Source: Oegoconia quadripuncta (taxonomy: Eukaryota; Arthropoda; Insecta; Lepidoptera; Autostichidae). Taken from it: a stretch of DNA of 64,000 bases. Location of the stretch: positions 18,242,151 to 18,306,150 of the forward strand of contig OX438755.1 of the NCBI GenBank assembly GCA_949316235.1, in the 5' to 3' direction. The notes beneath the pieces were generated by a model. The model saw only the letters and a list, made by a program, of their open reading frames with translations. It was not told the DNA's origin and did no database searches. Below are positions 20,256-30,624 of this stretch, one piece after another. Every line of letters starts with the position of its first letter. Position 1 is the stretch's first letter. Position numbers and translations under genes: made by a program.

Positions 20256-20689
20256 ACTTTCTTTTTAATTTATAAGTAAAATATATTACTTATATGCATA
20301 ATGATGGAAATAAATTCGTCTTCCAAGATTATTTAGTGTCTTCGTGTAAACAACTGACATGACAAAGTTTATTTTCGTACTTCAGGTTTTTTTAGGTAAT
20401 AATATGATATAACAGTAGCCTCGAGTCCAGTTTGCCTTTGTCCACCTTTTTATTAACCAGTAAAGTTGCCAGAGGTATAAACGAGGCCACTGATGTACAC
20501 CATTTCACTAACATTTAAGGTCTTATGCCTGTTGAAGGGCCGGGGTCGTAACTTTGAGGGAAAAGCGAAGGCAGTATACTCAGCAATTTACACGTACGCA
20601 ATAGAAAGGAAGGTTCGTAAAATGTAGGTACTGTGGATGATGCATTGTCTTTGTTACTTGAATTTTTTCCACTTCGATACAATTTTCTT
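20256..20689. other. No gene recognised
   Basis: AT-rich with a few GC-richer patches near 20530. No repeat family identified. Confidence 0.4.
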
Positions 20690-20880
20690 TTTACCCGGCT
20701 GCCTTAATGATGTAATTATGTGGAATAAGCTACAAACGCCGCCAAATGACACAACGCTTTATTCGATGATGTTTAATCGCTTTGACGCTTTAATCTATGC
20801 TAACACCTTCTATTTCACTTACCTAATATGCCCCATTTTTTCCTTGCGGTAAAAAAACTCATCTGTTATATTTGAAGCTT
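20690..20880 (+). repeat. Unnamed dispersed repeat, copy 1
   Basis: TTAATGATGTAATTATGTGG and ACACCTTCTATTTCACTTAC, CTAATATGCCC, AAAAAAACTCATC recur in the same order at 32285-32478. Confidence 0.6.
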
Positions 20881-21296
20881 ATTGAATATATGAAACGTAG
20901 AAACTCAATTACGAAAATAATCTGTATGTATATCGCAGTAGGTCCAATTAGAGACGTCATTTATTTATGTTGACTTAATCCAGTAGGTGGCAGCCCTACC
21001 TGCCGACTCCTACCTGCCTAGTGTAACAAAGTGTTCGTAATTCGCTTTGATCATTTCTGCGATATAAAAATCGTGCACGTCTCAACGTGGCTAATATAAT
21101 TTTATGGAGACATCCTTTATTTTGCGCCCACATGCTCTGGACTTCATTTGGAGGGCTTAAGTGTTCGAGAGTTATATTTTTATGCGAGCTTTTGTAATTT
21201 ATCGTAATAATAATTATGTTTCCACTGCAACGAAGGTAGTTCATTATTTGTTTAACTCAGATCATAAGAAAGCATAATATAAAATATCAGGCAATT

Positions 21297-21537
21297 TTTT
21301 TTATTCACAACGGGTTAGCACTGTTAGTACAAGCAGTCAATCACACATGATATTAAGTGACGATGACGCCGGAGGTGGAAATCCCATCATGTTTGGGGAC
21401 TGGCTATCTTATCTCTGACACACAACAATGCTATTAACATTGCTGTTTGGCAGACTTGGTTGAGCTAGCCAGACGGACATTTAAAATGCCCGACCACTAC
21501 CAAAAGCCAACCAATCACAAACTAAATATGGGACCCC
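21297..21537 (-). mobile_element. SINE-A copy, headless and diverged
   Basis: The minus-strand body from ATTCACAACGGGTTAGCACT (left) to GACGGACATTTAAAATGCCC (right). The tRNA head is absent and there are several indels. Confidence 0.8.
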
Positions 21538-21564
21538 ATTGATACCACAATTTCACCTGTTGGA

Positions 21565-21700
21565 AAGCGAGGTAGTGGTCGAAAATGAAGCACGCGATAT
21601 CAGTTTATACCTATTCACCCTGCCCTTGAAGACTGAAGATTGTCGGATTTTGGAGTGCCAAACGCCAGAATATAAACATCTGATTATGCACTCCGGAGAT
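21565..21700 (-). mobile_element. LINE 3' end fragment, decayed
   Basis: GGTCGAAAATGAAGCACGCG with TATTCACCCTGCCCTTGAAG and GGATTTTGGAGTGCCAAACG match the 3240-3482 LINE end on the same strand, with more decay. Confidence 0.55.
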
Positions 21701-22157
21701 TGAATACGTAACCTTACAGAAGTCAATGCTTGTGCTGTATCACATCAGAAACTATGGGGCATCTATGGTACCCTGCGTGTCCAGGACCTCTACGATGCCC
21801 CTGACAATGCTGTACGCGTGGCCACATTTTGGTCCTCAGAATTTGATGTTTTGCCAGCGACTCGCTAGGAAGAAGAATTCGGTGTTTTGCCAATTTTTAG
21901 CTGTTCACAACAATTTACATTTTTTTTGATAATAACAATATGGAACATATGTAGACGGCTCTATCACTAAAAGCGAAACTACGGCATGGAAATTTTGTAC
22001 ATCTAAAAAAATTACTTCATGGGCAGTGTACTTACTGTAATTGATTACTTTTGCTAATATTAGGATGGAGGAAATTGTATTGTGTTCAGCTTACAATGTA
22101 GTTTTTACGGGCGGATTCAGCCTTCGAGTAAGGGGGGTCGCATTTTTGTGTGTGGCT
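21701..22157. other. No gene recognised
   Basis: A 67-codon plus-strand frame (21726-21929) has no recognisable motif. Confidence 0.35.
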
Positions 22158-22370
22158 ACATTATTGCGATAAAATAATGCCTATGTGGAATCACGAATGT
22201 AGTAAAGTGCAGTTGCGATGAACCCATAATGTGTAGAATCACGAATAAGAAGAATCCCGATTGCGTTAAAATAACGACTGTATAGAATCACTAATGTCGT
22301 AAACTGCAGTTGTGTGAAATCCATATTGTATGGGAATAACGAATAGGAAAAATCGCGTTTGTGTAATCGA
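22158..22370. repeat. Degenerate tandem array, about 97-bp unit
   Basis: Two units (about 22173-22271 and 22272-22368) align over their whole length at roughly three-quarters identity. Shared anchors are GAATCAC-AATGT, GTAAANTGCAGTTG and AATAAC/CACGAATA-G-A. Each unit itself splits into two similar halves of about 49 bp, and a partial unit precedes them. Confidence 0.7.
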
Positions 22371-22929
22371 TCGAATTTTAAAATCCAGACGAAAAACGAC
22401 GGATGTATTAATACATTAGTATTTGTCGGCGTATATAGTGTGTGTGGCCAGGTTTTGTCCGGATTCAATCATGCGTGGTCCGAATTGAGTGCGGTTATTT
22501 TGTATTTCAGATTAAAGTAGGCACTAGGATACTAAAGTTGTTCTTAGCTATGTATCTTGAAAGTCGGCGTAGCAGTTTCGAGAATATTTAAATTTTATCA
22601 CAGCAGTTTTGTACACTTGGATGATATTATTATGTAGCTTTTAAATTATAAATTTATGTAATTGTTATAAATTATTTCTATGATCGGATTTAATAAATAA
22701 TGTACTTTCATTATTCCGATAAATATAATCAGTGTTTGACCTAGCCCCAGGTGGGGGGTCATAACCCCGTCTGGATTCGCAGTCCTTTCTAAGTCAGACA
22801 AAATATACTCGGCTTTTTGGCGAAAGGAGACCGGTTGGTACTGATAGTAATTCGTCGAATTACTTTAGTGCCGTGTTCATCACTAAATATTATAACCCTT
22901 CCTTTTCGCTGTAGTCAGGTAAAGTATTG
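22371..22929. other. No gene recognised
   Basis: AT-rich to 22720, then CCTAGCCCCAGGTGGGGGGT, a short GC-rich hairpin-prone stretch. No coding or repeat assignment. Confidence 0.35.
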
Positions 22930-23020
22930 AACGAACGAAATTTTATAATTTACAGCCCCCGTATCATGACTTCGTGTGACGCGCGCGACGTTGGTGTGAG
23001 AGTGGTATAGTTGTATACCT
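22930..23020 (-). repeat. Repeat H fragment (GGACGAAATATACAAC family)
   Basis: The minus strand reads TATACAACTATACCACTCTC, then GCGCGTCACACGAAGTCATG and ATACGGGGGCTG. Related blocks are at 30547-30624 plus 31341-31410 and at 37785-37900. Confidence 0.5.
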
Positions 23021-23934
23021 ATGTCGAAGATGCGCGTGTGGGGGGGTGTGCGTTGCTAGCGACCGGGACGCGTGCCAGTCGCGTGGTAAAGGGTGCTCGG
23101 GGAATGGCGACATTATTGCAAGCTACCATAGGAAATCGACAAAGTATTCACATTCGATTATAATCATGGAACCTGAGATGCTTTCTGTTTAAGAGAAAAC
23201 ATATGCACGCCCCTCGTGCCATACAACTTGGCCCCCGCGTGCTGTCTGTGGAATTCAACCGGAGTAGTCTACAATTCCTCCTTGCTCAAATCCCATGATC
23301 AACTTCTTACTAGCTAACGACTCACCGGATCCTACCAAGCGTCGGTGATAATGGTAATCAAATCACTCACAGTCGTAGATGTGTTCAGTGGAGCTCCGAC
23401 TCCATTGAAGGCTCGAAGTAAAGTGTGCCCCATTTTCGATGTGAAGACCTAATATAACTGTTAACGGCGTCACGGCGCCGTTTCCGGCGATACCAGCGCT
23501 ACCAAGTTTCAGTTTCATGATAGTCAGTTGAACGTTTGAATAATGAATTCTATCGCTAATTTATCGCTATCTGCGACATATATTTCTCCGACGCGAATGA
23601 GCAGGACAAATATTATCTCGTGCGACGTAATCTTTATCGCTCCTGTCATGCTACTAGTGCTGAAAAGAGTTTGACCGGAATCTCATTTGTTGGTAGGTGA
23701 GTGTCCGGAGAAGAACAGGCGATTATACAGATAAGCCAAACCTATAACAAAACAAGGAGTTGTAATTTGTAAGTTACTTACGGTTTATGCTATCGTTCAA
23801 CCCTCGTTGAAGAAGTAGCGATGCATTCATGTTCGCAGTCCTGACGCTCGCCCTCCTGCAACAAGACATTTTATTTTAATAAACTTATTTAAAATGGTTA
23901 GCAAATTAAATTGAACATTTTTTAAAGTGCTCTT
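23021..23934. other. GC-richer stretch, unassigned
   Basis: CpG-rich near 23035-23105 and 23465-23500, clearly different from the AT-rich neighbourhood. The minus strand is open over about 36 codons near 23342-23450 (contains LLRAFNGVGAPLN), with GTGAGT sites beyond. I cannot identify a gene. Confidence 0.3.
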
Positions 23935-23990
23935 TTTTTATGCACGACGGGTTCGTACTTTACTTCAATCACACCTGATGTTAAGTAAAG
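23935..23990 (-). mobile_element. SINE-A 3' tail fragment
   Basis: TTTTTTTATGCACGACGGGT through CACACCTGATGTTAAGTAAA, the reversed poly(A) end of SINE-A. It ends where the inverted-repeat element begins. Confidence 0.7.
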
Positions 23991-23997
23991 AAGGCAT

Positions 23998-24199
23998 AAA
24001 TCAAAAATATTGCTCTGACCTGCACTCGAAAAACCTCAAAGTATTTTATAAACAATACCTAAATAGCTTTAATTACGCTTAATTACGAGAATTTCAAATT
24101 ATTTATATTTTTTAATTTTGGAAAATAATCAACGGTAAGAATTATTTATAATTAGCTTTTAGGCTTCTCAAGTGCAGGTCTGAGCGATTTTTTTGATTT
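23998..24199. mobile_element. Inverted-repeat MITE, 43-bp ends
   Basis: Left arm AATCAAAAATATTGCTCTGA followed by CCTGCACT; the right arm (24157-24199) is its reverse complement with about six mismatches. The interior is AT-rich and non-coding. The flank 24200-24272 (TTAGGGCACCACTAGATAGA) and the right-arm end recur at 54388-54480, so the mobile unit may extend past the arm. Confidence 0.65.
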
Positions 24200-24471
24200 G
24201 GGTATTCTGTATATAAAAATAAATCTTAATTTATCGAATTAGGGCACCACTAGATAGAATAAACCCTCTTAAACGTTAGTTCATAGTAATGTAGTTGATG
24301 TTTACGCAGTATATCGAGCCTATCGAGCCAAATTATAATTTCAACAAACCCATATACTTTTATTTACTTTTCTAAACTGAAACCTATTTGTTGGCGACTG
24401 TTTTTATAGGTAAGGTAAGAGTATACATTATATGAATATTAATTAAGACGAATTATTCAAATTCGGATAAG

Positions 24472-24545
24472 TTGGTAGGACACCCGTAGCGTAATCGCAA
24501 ACGCTATTCGTTTTCGATTACAGAAATTAAGCAATGACTGGTTCT
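24472..24545 (+). mobile_element. 5S-derived SINE fragment
   Basis: CGTAATCGCAAACGCTATTC, GTTTTCGATTAC, AGAAATTAAGCAATGACTGG aligns with the first half of the 9055-9226 element and stops before box C. Confidence 0.5.
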
Positions 24546-24677
24546 TGAGCCCCGACGAAAAGCGTCCTGAAAGCGTTAAAAAACGGGGCGTCAAAAATCG
24601 ACGATGTACCTGTTCAAACACGTCTACCAAATTAAATAAGTATTTTATTACTAAAGTGAATAGGTACATAATATGTC

Positions 24678-24740
24678 TTAACACGTTCCGGGACACATCA
24701 CCAGACACAATAGAAGTTTTATTGTTATTACGTCTAGAGT
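24678..24740 (+). mobile_element. Half copy of the TTAA mini-element
   Basis: TTAACACGTTCCGGGACACA then CCAGACACAAT and TTTTATTGTTATTACGTCTA match the left two-thirds of 25019-25105. The right inverted repeat is lost. Confidence 0.65.
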
Positions 24741-25018
24741 CAAGTCCAAATTTTTCGAAATGCATAGACAGATTCTAATGAAAAAACAAGAGACATAGAT
24801 CTAAAACGTATATAAAAGAATTGCATTTTTGACGTTACTATGGAAAACTTAAAACCGTTCTAATAGTTTTAATACTGTTTTTCGAAAATGTTCTCTACTA
24901 ACTTTTTAGAGTAATGCACGTGCTTTATGCGCATAAAGTTTCATTAGAATCAGTTTATTCGTTTCGAAAAAAATTGGACTTAAAAGCTTGTATGGAATAC
25001 CCTGCCGGGTATACCCTT

Positions 25019-25105
25019 TTAACACGTTCACGGACACTAACCAGACACAATCGATGTTTTATTGTTATTACGTCTATAAGCTTTCAGTGTCCGCGAAAGT
25101 GTTAA
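25019..25105. mobile_element. 87-bp TTAA-ended MITE
   Basis: The ends are TTAACACGTTCACGGACACT and AGTGTCCGCGAAAGTGTTAA, inverted repeats of 20 bp with two mismatches. TTAA at both borders is the target preference of piggyBac-type transposases. With no coding room this would be a non-autonomous derivative. The piggyBac link is inferred from TTAA only. Confidence 0.65.
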
Positions 25106-25365
25106 ACAAACCTATAGGAAACAAGAATGTCCACCTGTAGAGTGGATTTAGATTCCGATATCTTAACAGTATTGTGCTAGTCAAATAACCTACAATCGTT
25201 GCGATTTTCGGTGGCCAACGTGTCCATTTTAATGACTGTAGATCATCTGCGCAATACAAAACTTTGCTGTACTTTAAAACATCGGAATGTAATGAACTAC
25301 AGTTTGATGGTCTTGGTTTTCCCCGTTACAGCTTTGTTTATGAAATATGTATAATTTACACGAGT

Positions 25366-25617
25366 TTTAACCACCTCAGTAGCTCAATGTAAACAACATA
25401 GTGTTTATGAATCGGAGTTCGATCCCCAGGGCACATTTTCAGTACTCTGTTTTAAATGTCTGCGTGGCTAGCTACCACCATCTTATCTATGTCTGCCACC
25501 AAACAGCAATGTTCCGGTTGTCAGAGATAAGATAGCCAGTCCCTCAATTAAGGTGGGGTTTCTGGGTCAGTACGCTGTCATCTTCACTTAACAACAGGTG
25601 TGATTGAGGTCATAGCC
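25366..25617 (+). mobile_element. SINE-A copy, shortened
   Basis: Head AACCACCTCAGTAGCTCAAT, damaged B box region (CGGAGTTCGATCCCCAGGGC), body with internal deletions, and the end CAGGTGTGATTGAGGTCATA without poly(A). Confidence 0.8.
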
Positions 25618-26702
25618 CTTGACATTAAAGAAAAATGTGGTATCACCGTCGATTTACATTTTCTAGGGTACCCTCTTAAACAAAATCCGGGTAAATTTCC
25701 CGGTATTCACTCTAGTAAATGTAACCCATATTTTCAACAAATTAATCATCCTAGGGATGAAAGTAACGCACAGCACTTGATGACAGTGAAGACAGAAAAA
25801 GTATAGTTTTTAATCCGAGGTAAACACTATGCTTTTCATTACGAATACAAGGAAAATAAAAATAATAACATCAGTTAATACAAATATCTGCTATACGGAA
25901 GTATAAACTAAACTCTACGTTCGAAAAACAAAATGAAGATCATTATAATAAAGTCATTTAAAAATTATATTCTTTAATTTAATATTTAGCTTTATATTAT
26001 TGCAATTTTACATCACGATGTAATTGAGTGGCTGTAGAGAAAATTGGAACATGTTTGTATGTTTGTTTCTAAATGCTTTATTATACTTTACAAAATTTAC
26101 AAAATTATTACCTAAATTGAAATGGTTCACTAGAAATTTTAAAATGGAACTAGTTTTTTTTTTGTAATTTGACAGCTGTAAGTTGAAAGCGCTTCTCCCT
26201 GGGGCTGAAAAGTATTACTTTCAACCCGCTCTTTATAGGCAACTTCAGACCTACTTTCCGAGTAGGAGTAATGAAAAACAATTTGCAGCGGTATTTAAAC
26301 AACATTGCAGCGTTCAGCGAAGTGTTGCGCTTTTAAGAATGCTTTCATAATCAAATTACAATTCATCGCAGCGAACTTAGTGAATTGTACATTTTAAAAA
26401 ATTTGAAGGGTGCGTCAGTTAAAAATTTGTGATTAGTAATTAGGACTTAGGCATAGACTTATATATTACTGTGTATGGACCGAGTCGTTGAAACAATCAA
26501 AATGGCACCACTTCATTGCTGTTAAAAACGTAGTTTGGAACCAAATGGAATCCAGTCACACACCGACTTCAATCAAATGCTGATTTAAATTACAAAAAAA
26601 TTCGTCACTCACCACAAAAAAGTGAGCATGCGAGTATCTTTTAAGTATAACAAACATGATGTATTACTCGTAAAACTCATATCTTTAATCAATATTGTAA
26701 TT
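25618..26702. other. No gene recognised
   Basis: A 68-codon plus-strand frame (25600-25806) begins inside the SINE-A tail and shows no domain. The rest is AT-rich. GTTGAAAG and CTTTCAAC near 26183 and 26217 form a small hairpin. Confidence 0.4.
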
Positions 26703-26825
26703 TATTCTTGCACTTCTTCTTCAATTTAAGTGCTATGCTCCTGCCGGTGGAGTAGTGACCACATCTCTCTGCTATCCGTCCTCGATTTAACCTTGGTTTA
26801 ATTTTGGTACGACACTTGCACTTCT
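26703..26825 (-). mobile_element. LINE extreme C-terminal end
   Basis: CTTCTTCAATTTAAGTGCTA with TGCTCCTGCCGGTGGAGTAG resembles the sequence at 19615-19665 and 19715-19760 (ACCGACAAGAGCATAGCTCT on the coding strand), the tail of the LINE at 19640-20255. Confidence 0.5.
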
Positions 26826-26938
26826 ATATGACCGATGTATAGGTTGTGAACACAGACTATTAACTGGTTGTGCGCAGTGGTTTTGGCCATTTATTAATTA
26901 ACTATGGTGTTATTTTCCTTTTGGTAGGTACGACTGAA

Positions 26939-27303
26939 ATAAGAGCGTCGGTGGCTCAGTGGAGGAGACACAGTCTCCCAATTTGGGAGGTCCAGGTTTG
27001 ATCCCCAGGCAGGTCATGTACCAATGCTTTTCACTCTTGGTCACTGATAATTGTTGGAAATAAATTCTCCTTCTTTTTCAATGAGTTTTTAAATTTATTT
27101 TAATGACTTATGTGCATTTATCCGACTGCTCTGAAATGGTGAAGGAACCTACATGCCTGAGAAATTAAAGAAAAACAATATTCGAAGGCATGTGAAGTTT
27201 TCAACATGCACTGGGCCAGCGTGGCGGACTATGGTACATACTCCCTCAATGTGAGGGAAGGTCTATATCCCTGCAGTGGGGTGTTTAAGGACGGATGATG
27301 TAG
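26939..27303 (+). mobile_element. SINE-D, complete, with 9-bp target duplication
   Basis: Flanked by perfect ACGACTGAA repeats (26930-26938 and 27304-27312). Head GAGCGTCGGTGGCTCAGTGG, B box near 26994 (GGTTTGATCCCC), body CTTATGTGCATTTATCCGAC and CATGCCTGAGAAATTAAAG, and tail CTGCAGTGGGGTGTTTAAGG ACGGATGATG. This fixes the element's true ends and shows it is mobilised by reverse transcription. Confidence 0.9.
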
Positions 27304-27664
27304 ACGACTGAATTCGAAAACTGTAACAGATTCACATCGCCTCGCTACTACTGCCTGTACTTATAAATGTTATACTCGTACTAAATAAAACAACTTCAAC
27401 TCGCTCGGTGTGGAAATTATTCTTACTGCTGGTAGGTTTATATTTTAGGTACGTACCTACTGTTATGTAAAGCAAAGGCCCTCGTTAAATAAGTCTTTGA
27501 AATAAAGTTTAAATGAAATTTATTTTAGAGGTCATTTTAAAAGAAATCTTCGAAGTAAACAAGTTGTTTATTATCCGCTAAAGAGAACAACATCGCGATT
27601 TTTTGTAAGCAAATTTGTAATCACTGATTATATTAAGGTTTCAGGGTTCCTTACAGAGAGTAAC

Positions 27665-27715
27665 TAATTCATCATCATCATTATACCAGCCATAGGACGT
27701 TCACTGCTAAATATA
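27665..27715 (-). repeat. (GATG)n retroposon tail
   Basis: Minus strand: TTTAGCAGTGAACGTCCTAT, GGCTGGTATAATGATGATGA. Same tail type as 3768-3846. Confidence 0.5.
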
Positions 27716-27959
27716 ATATCGTCATTATTGGAGTAATAACGCAACTATCCGTTAGCTATATTTAATCTGATCTGTTCTCAATGGCTCTGGCCGATTCTCC
27801 TGATTTTGAATATGGACATGGAAAGCAATCGCCACATCATATTGGAGTAAGGAATGTGAACTCATGCCTTTGATGAATTCACTTAACGACACCGAAGTAT
27901 TATTACAGCACATATCGTAGGGTCATTTCAACTAGAAAGAGCATTGGGTGATTATTATA

Positions 27960-28175
27960 TTCCGTCTTTACTTTTTCGCGGAAACTTCTTTATCCCGTTA
28001 CTCACTTTATCGGTAGGAAAGTATCCTATGTCTTAGTCCAGGGTGTGTTCTGCCTATATGCAGAGTTTCATCCGAATCGTTCAACCGTGATTGATCAACA
28101 AACAAATAATTAACTAATAAATGAATAAACAAACAAACATCCAAGCTTTTGCATTATATTTGTTAGATATATTAG
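27960..28175 (+). repeat. CGACTTCGTCCGCG-family repeat, 3' part
   Basis: CCAGGGTGTGTTCTGCCTAT, AGTTTCATCCGAATCGTTCA, CCGTGATTGATCAACAAACA and CATCCAAGCTTTTGCATTAT. The same block order is seen at 45100-45275 and 54178-54300. Confidence 0.6.
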
Positions 28176-28189
28176 AAAATCTGGTAGCT

Positions 28190-28307
28190 AACCAGGCGGA
28201 GATTTAAATTGCCTACCACCAGCCAAACCGAGAACTAAACATGTACCCACGACCTCCGAATCGTAAACCATATGTATTTACATTGAGCCACGGAGGCGGT
28301 TTAATGC
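28190..28307 (-). mobile_element. SINE-A 5' half
   Basis: Minus strand: head AAACCGCCTCCGTGGCTCAA at the right end, then body as far as CTGGTTAGCTACCAGAT. The 3' half is missing, unlike most copies, which lose the 5' end. A deletion rather than truncated insertion is likely. Confidence 0.8.
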
Positions 28308-28606
28308 TTAATTATAATCCAGTATAGAAAACAAATTTAAGCTATCTTGAGACAATTACGTGTGTGTGAAATGACAAAGATTTTTAAATGCAAACAATAA
28401 TTTATGCATTGATAATTTAGAAAATCCCCGAAAGCCAAGCTAACCATGTCAAAAGCTAAATATCTTCGAAATAACTTAACCGATATTCATCAAACATTGG
28501 CTAAGAAACTATCCTCGACTTTAATCTTAAATAGAAAAGTCGAAGTTTAAATACCCGATCTTAGTAAATGCGAAATCAGCGTAGAAGATCCCTACGATTG
28601 AAAAAT

Positions 28607-28721
28607 TCCCCAAATAAGATGGGTTTGCTGGTCAGTACGCTACCACCTTCGGCCTCATCTTCACTTAATATCAGGTGTGATTGAGGTCAATGGCTAACCC
28701 GTTGTGCATAAAAAAAAATAA
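28607..28721 (+). mobile_element. SINE-A 3' end
   Basis: CCCCAAATAAGATGGGTTTG through CGTTGTGCATAAAAAAAA. 5'-truncated. Confidence 0.8.
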
Positions 28722-29058
28722 AAAATTGCCGTATACTAATGCCGACGTGGTGCCATACCTCATAGCTTTCCACATTAACTGTCCAGAGATCCTGATGTGA
28801 TGACACGGTAAAGTTTCGTGACAGTTCGTGCCCGCAAATTGCAGTCACCATGTATACAGTTTGATGTTTCATTTCTAGACTATTCCTAGAAAGCCTATGT
28901 TTATTAGTGCGCGACTGATACTTTGACCGTATTAAGTAAAAGAAATTGTATTGAGGTCTGGAGATATAAGATGTTATGTCATTTGGAATAAATTTATTTA
29001 AGAACAGTAACAAATAAAGAGATGGAATTTAAATATAAACTAGAACAAATGTAAAAAA
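28722..29058. other. No gene recognised
   Basis: A 108-codon minus-strand frame (28687-29013) starts next to the SINE-A tail, and no domain is recognisable. It directly precedes the retroelement C-terminus at 29059, so it could be related debris. Confidence 0.35.
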
Positions 29059-29219
29059 TTGGGGCCGCGAGGCAAGGTACCCAAAACGCTGGCAGCGTTT
29101 CCTCGTTGTATGCAGATACCTAAGCGTTGGGCGAGGAAACAACCAGCTCTCGGGTCACCAGTGACATCGACTAAGCGCTTTGAAATATTAAAGAAAAATT
29201 TAAGAGCGGCCGGCCCCCC
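29059..29219 (-). mobile_element. Retroelement pol C-terminus fragment
   Basis: 53 open codons on the minus strand: NISKRLVDVTGDPRAGCFLA then QRLGICIQRGNAASVLGTLP. It is homologous to residues around 93-130 of the frame at 7809-8111, but from another copy. Confidence 0.65.
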
Positions 29220-29624
29220 CTAGTTGTGCAATCTCCTTTACCAAAAGCAAAAAAAAACATGTCATATATGGTTATTTTCATGTCCAAATACGATGTTTTG
29301 TTAGAGTGCTAAAAATTTTTTTCATTTCTATGCAAAATAAGCTTCGCTGATGATCACCGTGTAATAATTCAATACAAAATAGAATTTATTGGACATCGAT
29401 TCATGTCAAGGCCTCCATTATTTATAGCATGGACACACCGATGTATGGTACAATAGACGTGATAAATGGGACCAATAAATAAAATATCAATCCAACAGAA
29501 TGGAATCTGACCACCGAACGAATTAGCAACTGTGTCAACCGCGTGCCAGTCGTTACGGACGGTGGTTTCTGTACGAAATTGCTATTAAATGAGAGTTCCA
29601 TAACAAACGAATTTTATTTTTATA

Positions 29625-30104
29625 GACACGGACACAGACACAGTAACAGACAGTGACACAGACACAGACACAGTAACAGACAGTGACACAGACACAGACA
29701 CAGACACAGACACAGACACAGACACAGACACAGACACAGACACAGACACAGACACAGACACAGACACAGACACAGACACAGACACAGACACAGACACAGA
29801 CACAGACACAGACACAGACACAGACACAGACACAGATACAGGCACAGACACAGACACAGACACAGACACAGACACAGTAACAGACACAGTAACAGACAGT
29901 GACACAGACACAGACACAGACACAGACACAGACACAGAGACACACAGACACAGACACAGTAACAGACAGTGACACAGACACAGACACAGACACACACAGA
30001 CACAGACACAGTAACAGACAGTGACACAGACACAGACACAGACACAGACACAGACACAGACACAGACACAGACACAGACACAGACACAGACATATACATA
30101 GACA
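29625..30104. repeat. (GACACA)n satellite with higher-order variants
   Basis: About 480 bp of ACAGAC hexamers. A pure block at about 29694-29833 is flanked by variant units CAGTAACAGACAGTGAC at 29641, 29671, 29887, 29957 and 30009, the first two exactly 30 bp apart. All six frames lack stops over long stretches, so the predicted Thr-Gln or Ser-Val proteins are artefacts. Confidence 0.97.
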
Positions 30105-30357
30105 TATATTTATGATGTACCTTCTACGCTCATCATCATCATATCATCCACGAGACGAATGAAAAATTATATAACGAAGTTAAAAGGAAGTCTATCACAG
30201 CTAAGTAGGTTTTACAAGTTAATGAGTAATAGTCGAAAAACTTGTCGATTGTAAACAAAATTCCGCTTCTAAATGGCAATTACGGAACTCAACACTGCGC
30301 GTACCCCGACACGTACTTGGCCGGTACTTTTATAATAAGATAGCGAGTTTGTAATCA

Positions 30358-30546
30358 GCAGGGCTACTACAAATTAGCGCGACTCGAGTGACATAGAGTC
30401 GCGTGCGACATAACCTACATCTCTCAAAGCCGATTGGCGGTCAAGTTGGCAGCTGTCAAGCGACAGCCAATCAGCTGCAAGAGACTGAGACTATGTCGCG
30501 CGCGACTCTTTCTCACTCGAGTCGCTCTAAGTTGTAACCTTGCTGC
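30358..30546. mobile_element. Foldback MITE, about 95-bp arms
   Basis: Nearly the whole 189 bp is one inverted repeat: GCGACTCGAGTGA and AGAGTCGCG on the left reappear reversed as CGCGACTCT and TCACTCGAGTCGC on the right, with GCAG and CTGC at the termini. The centre holds smaller palindromes around GGCAGCTGTC and GACAGCC. It is GC-rich (about half) in AT-rich surroundings and non-coding. Confidence 0.75.
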
Positions 30547-30624
30547 ACTAGTAGCATGACAGGCGCGATAAACGTTTATGTCGCGCAACATAATATTTGT
30601 GATGCTCATTCGCTAGGACGAAAT

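Noticed and set aside
29553..30105. Frames of Ser-Val, Cys-Val or Thr-Gln repeats
   Set aside because: By-products of the stop-free GACACA hexamer array.
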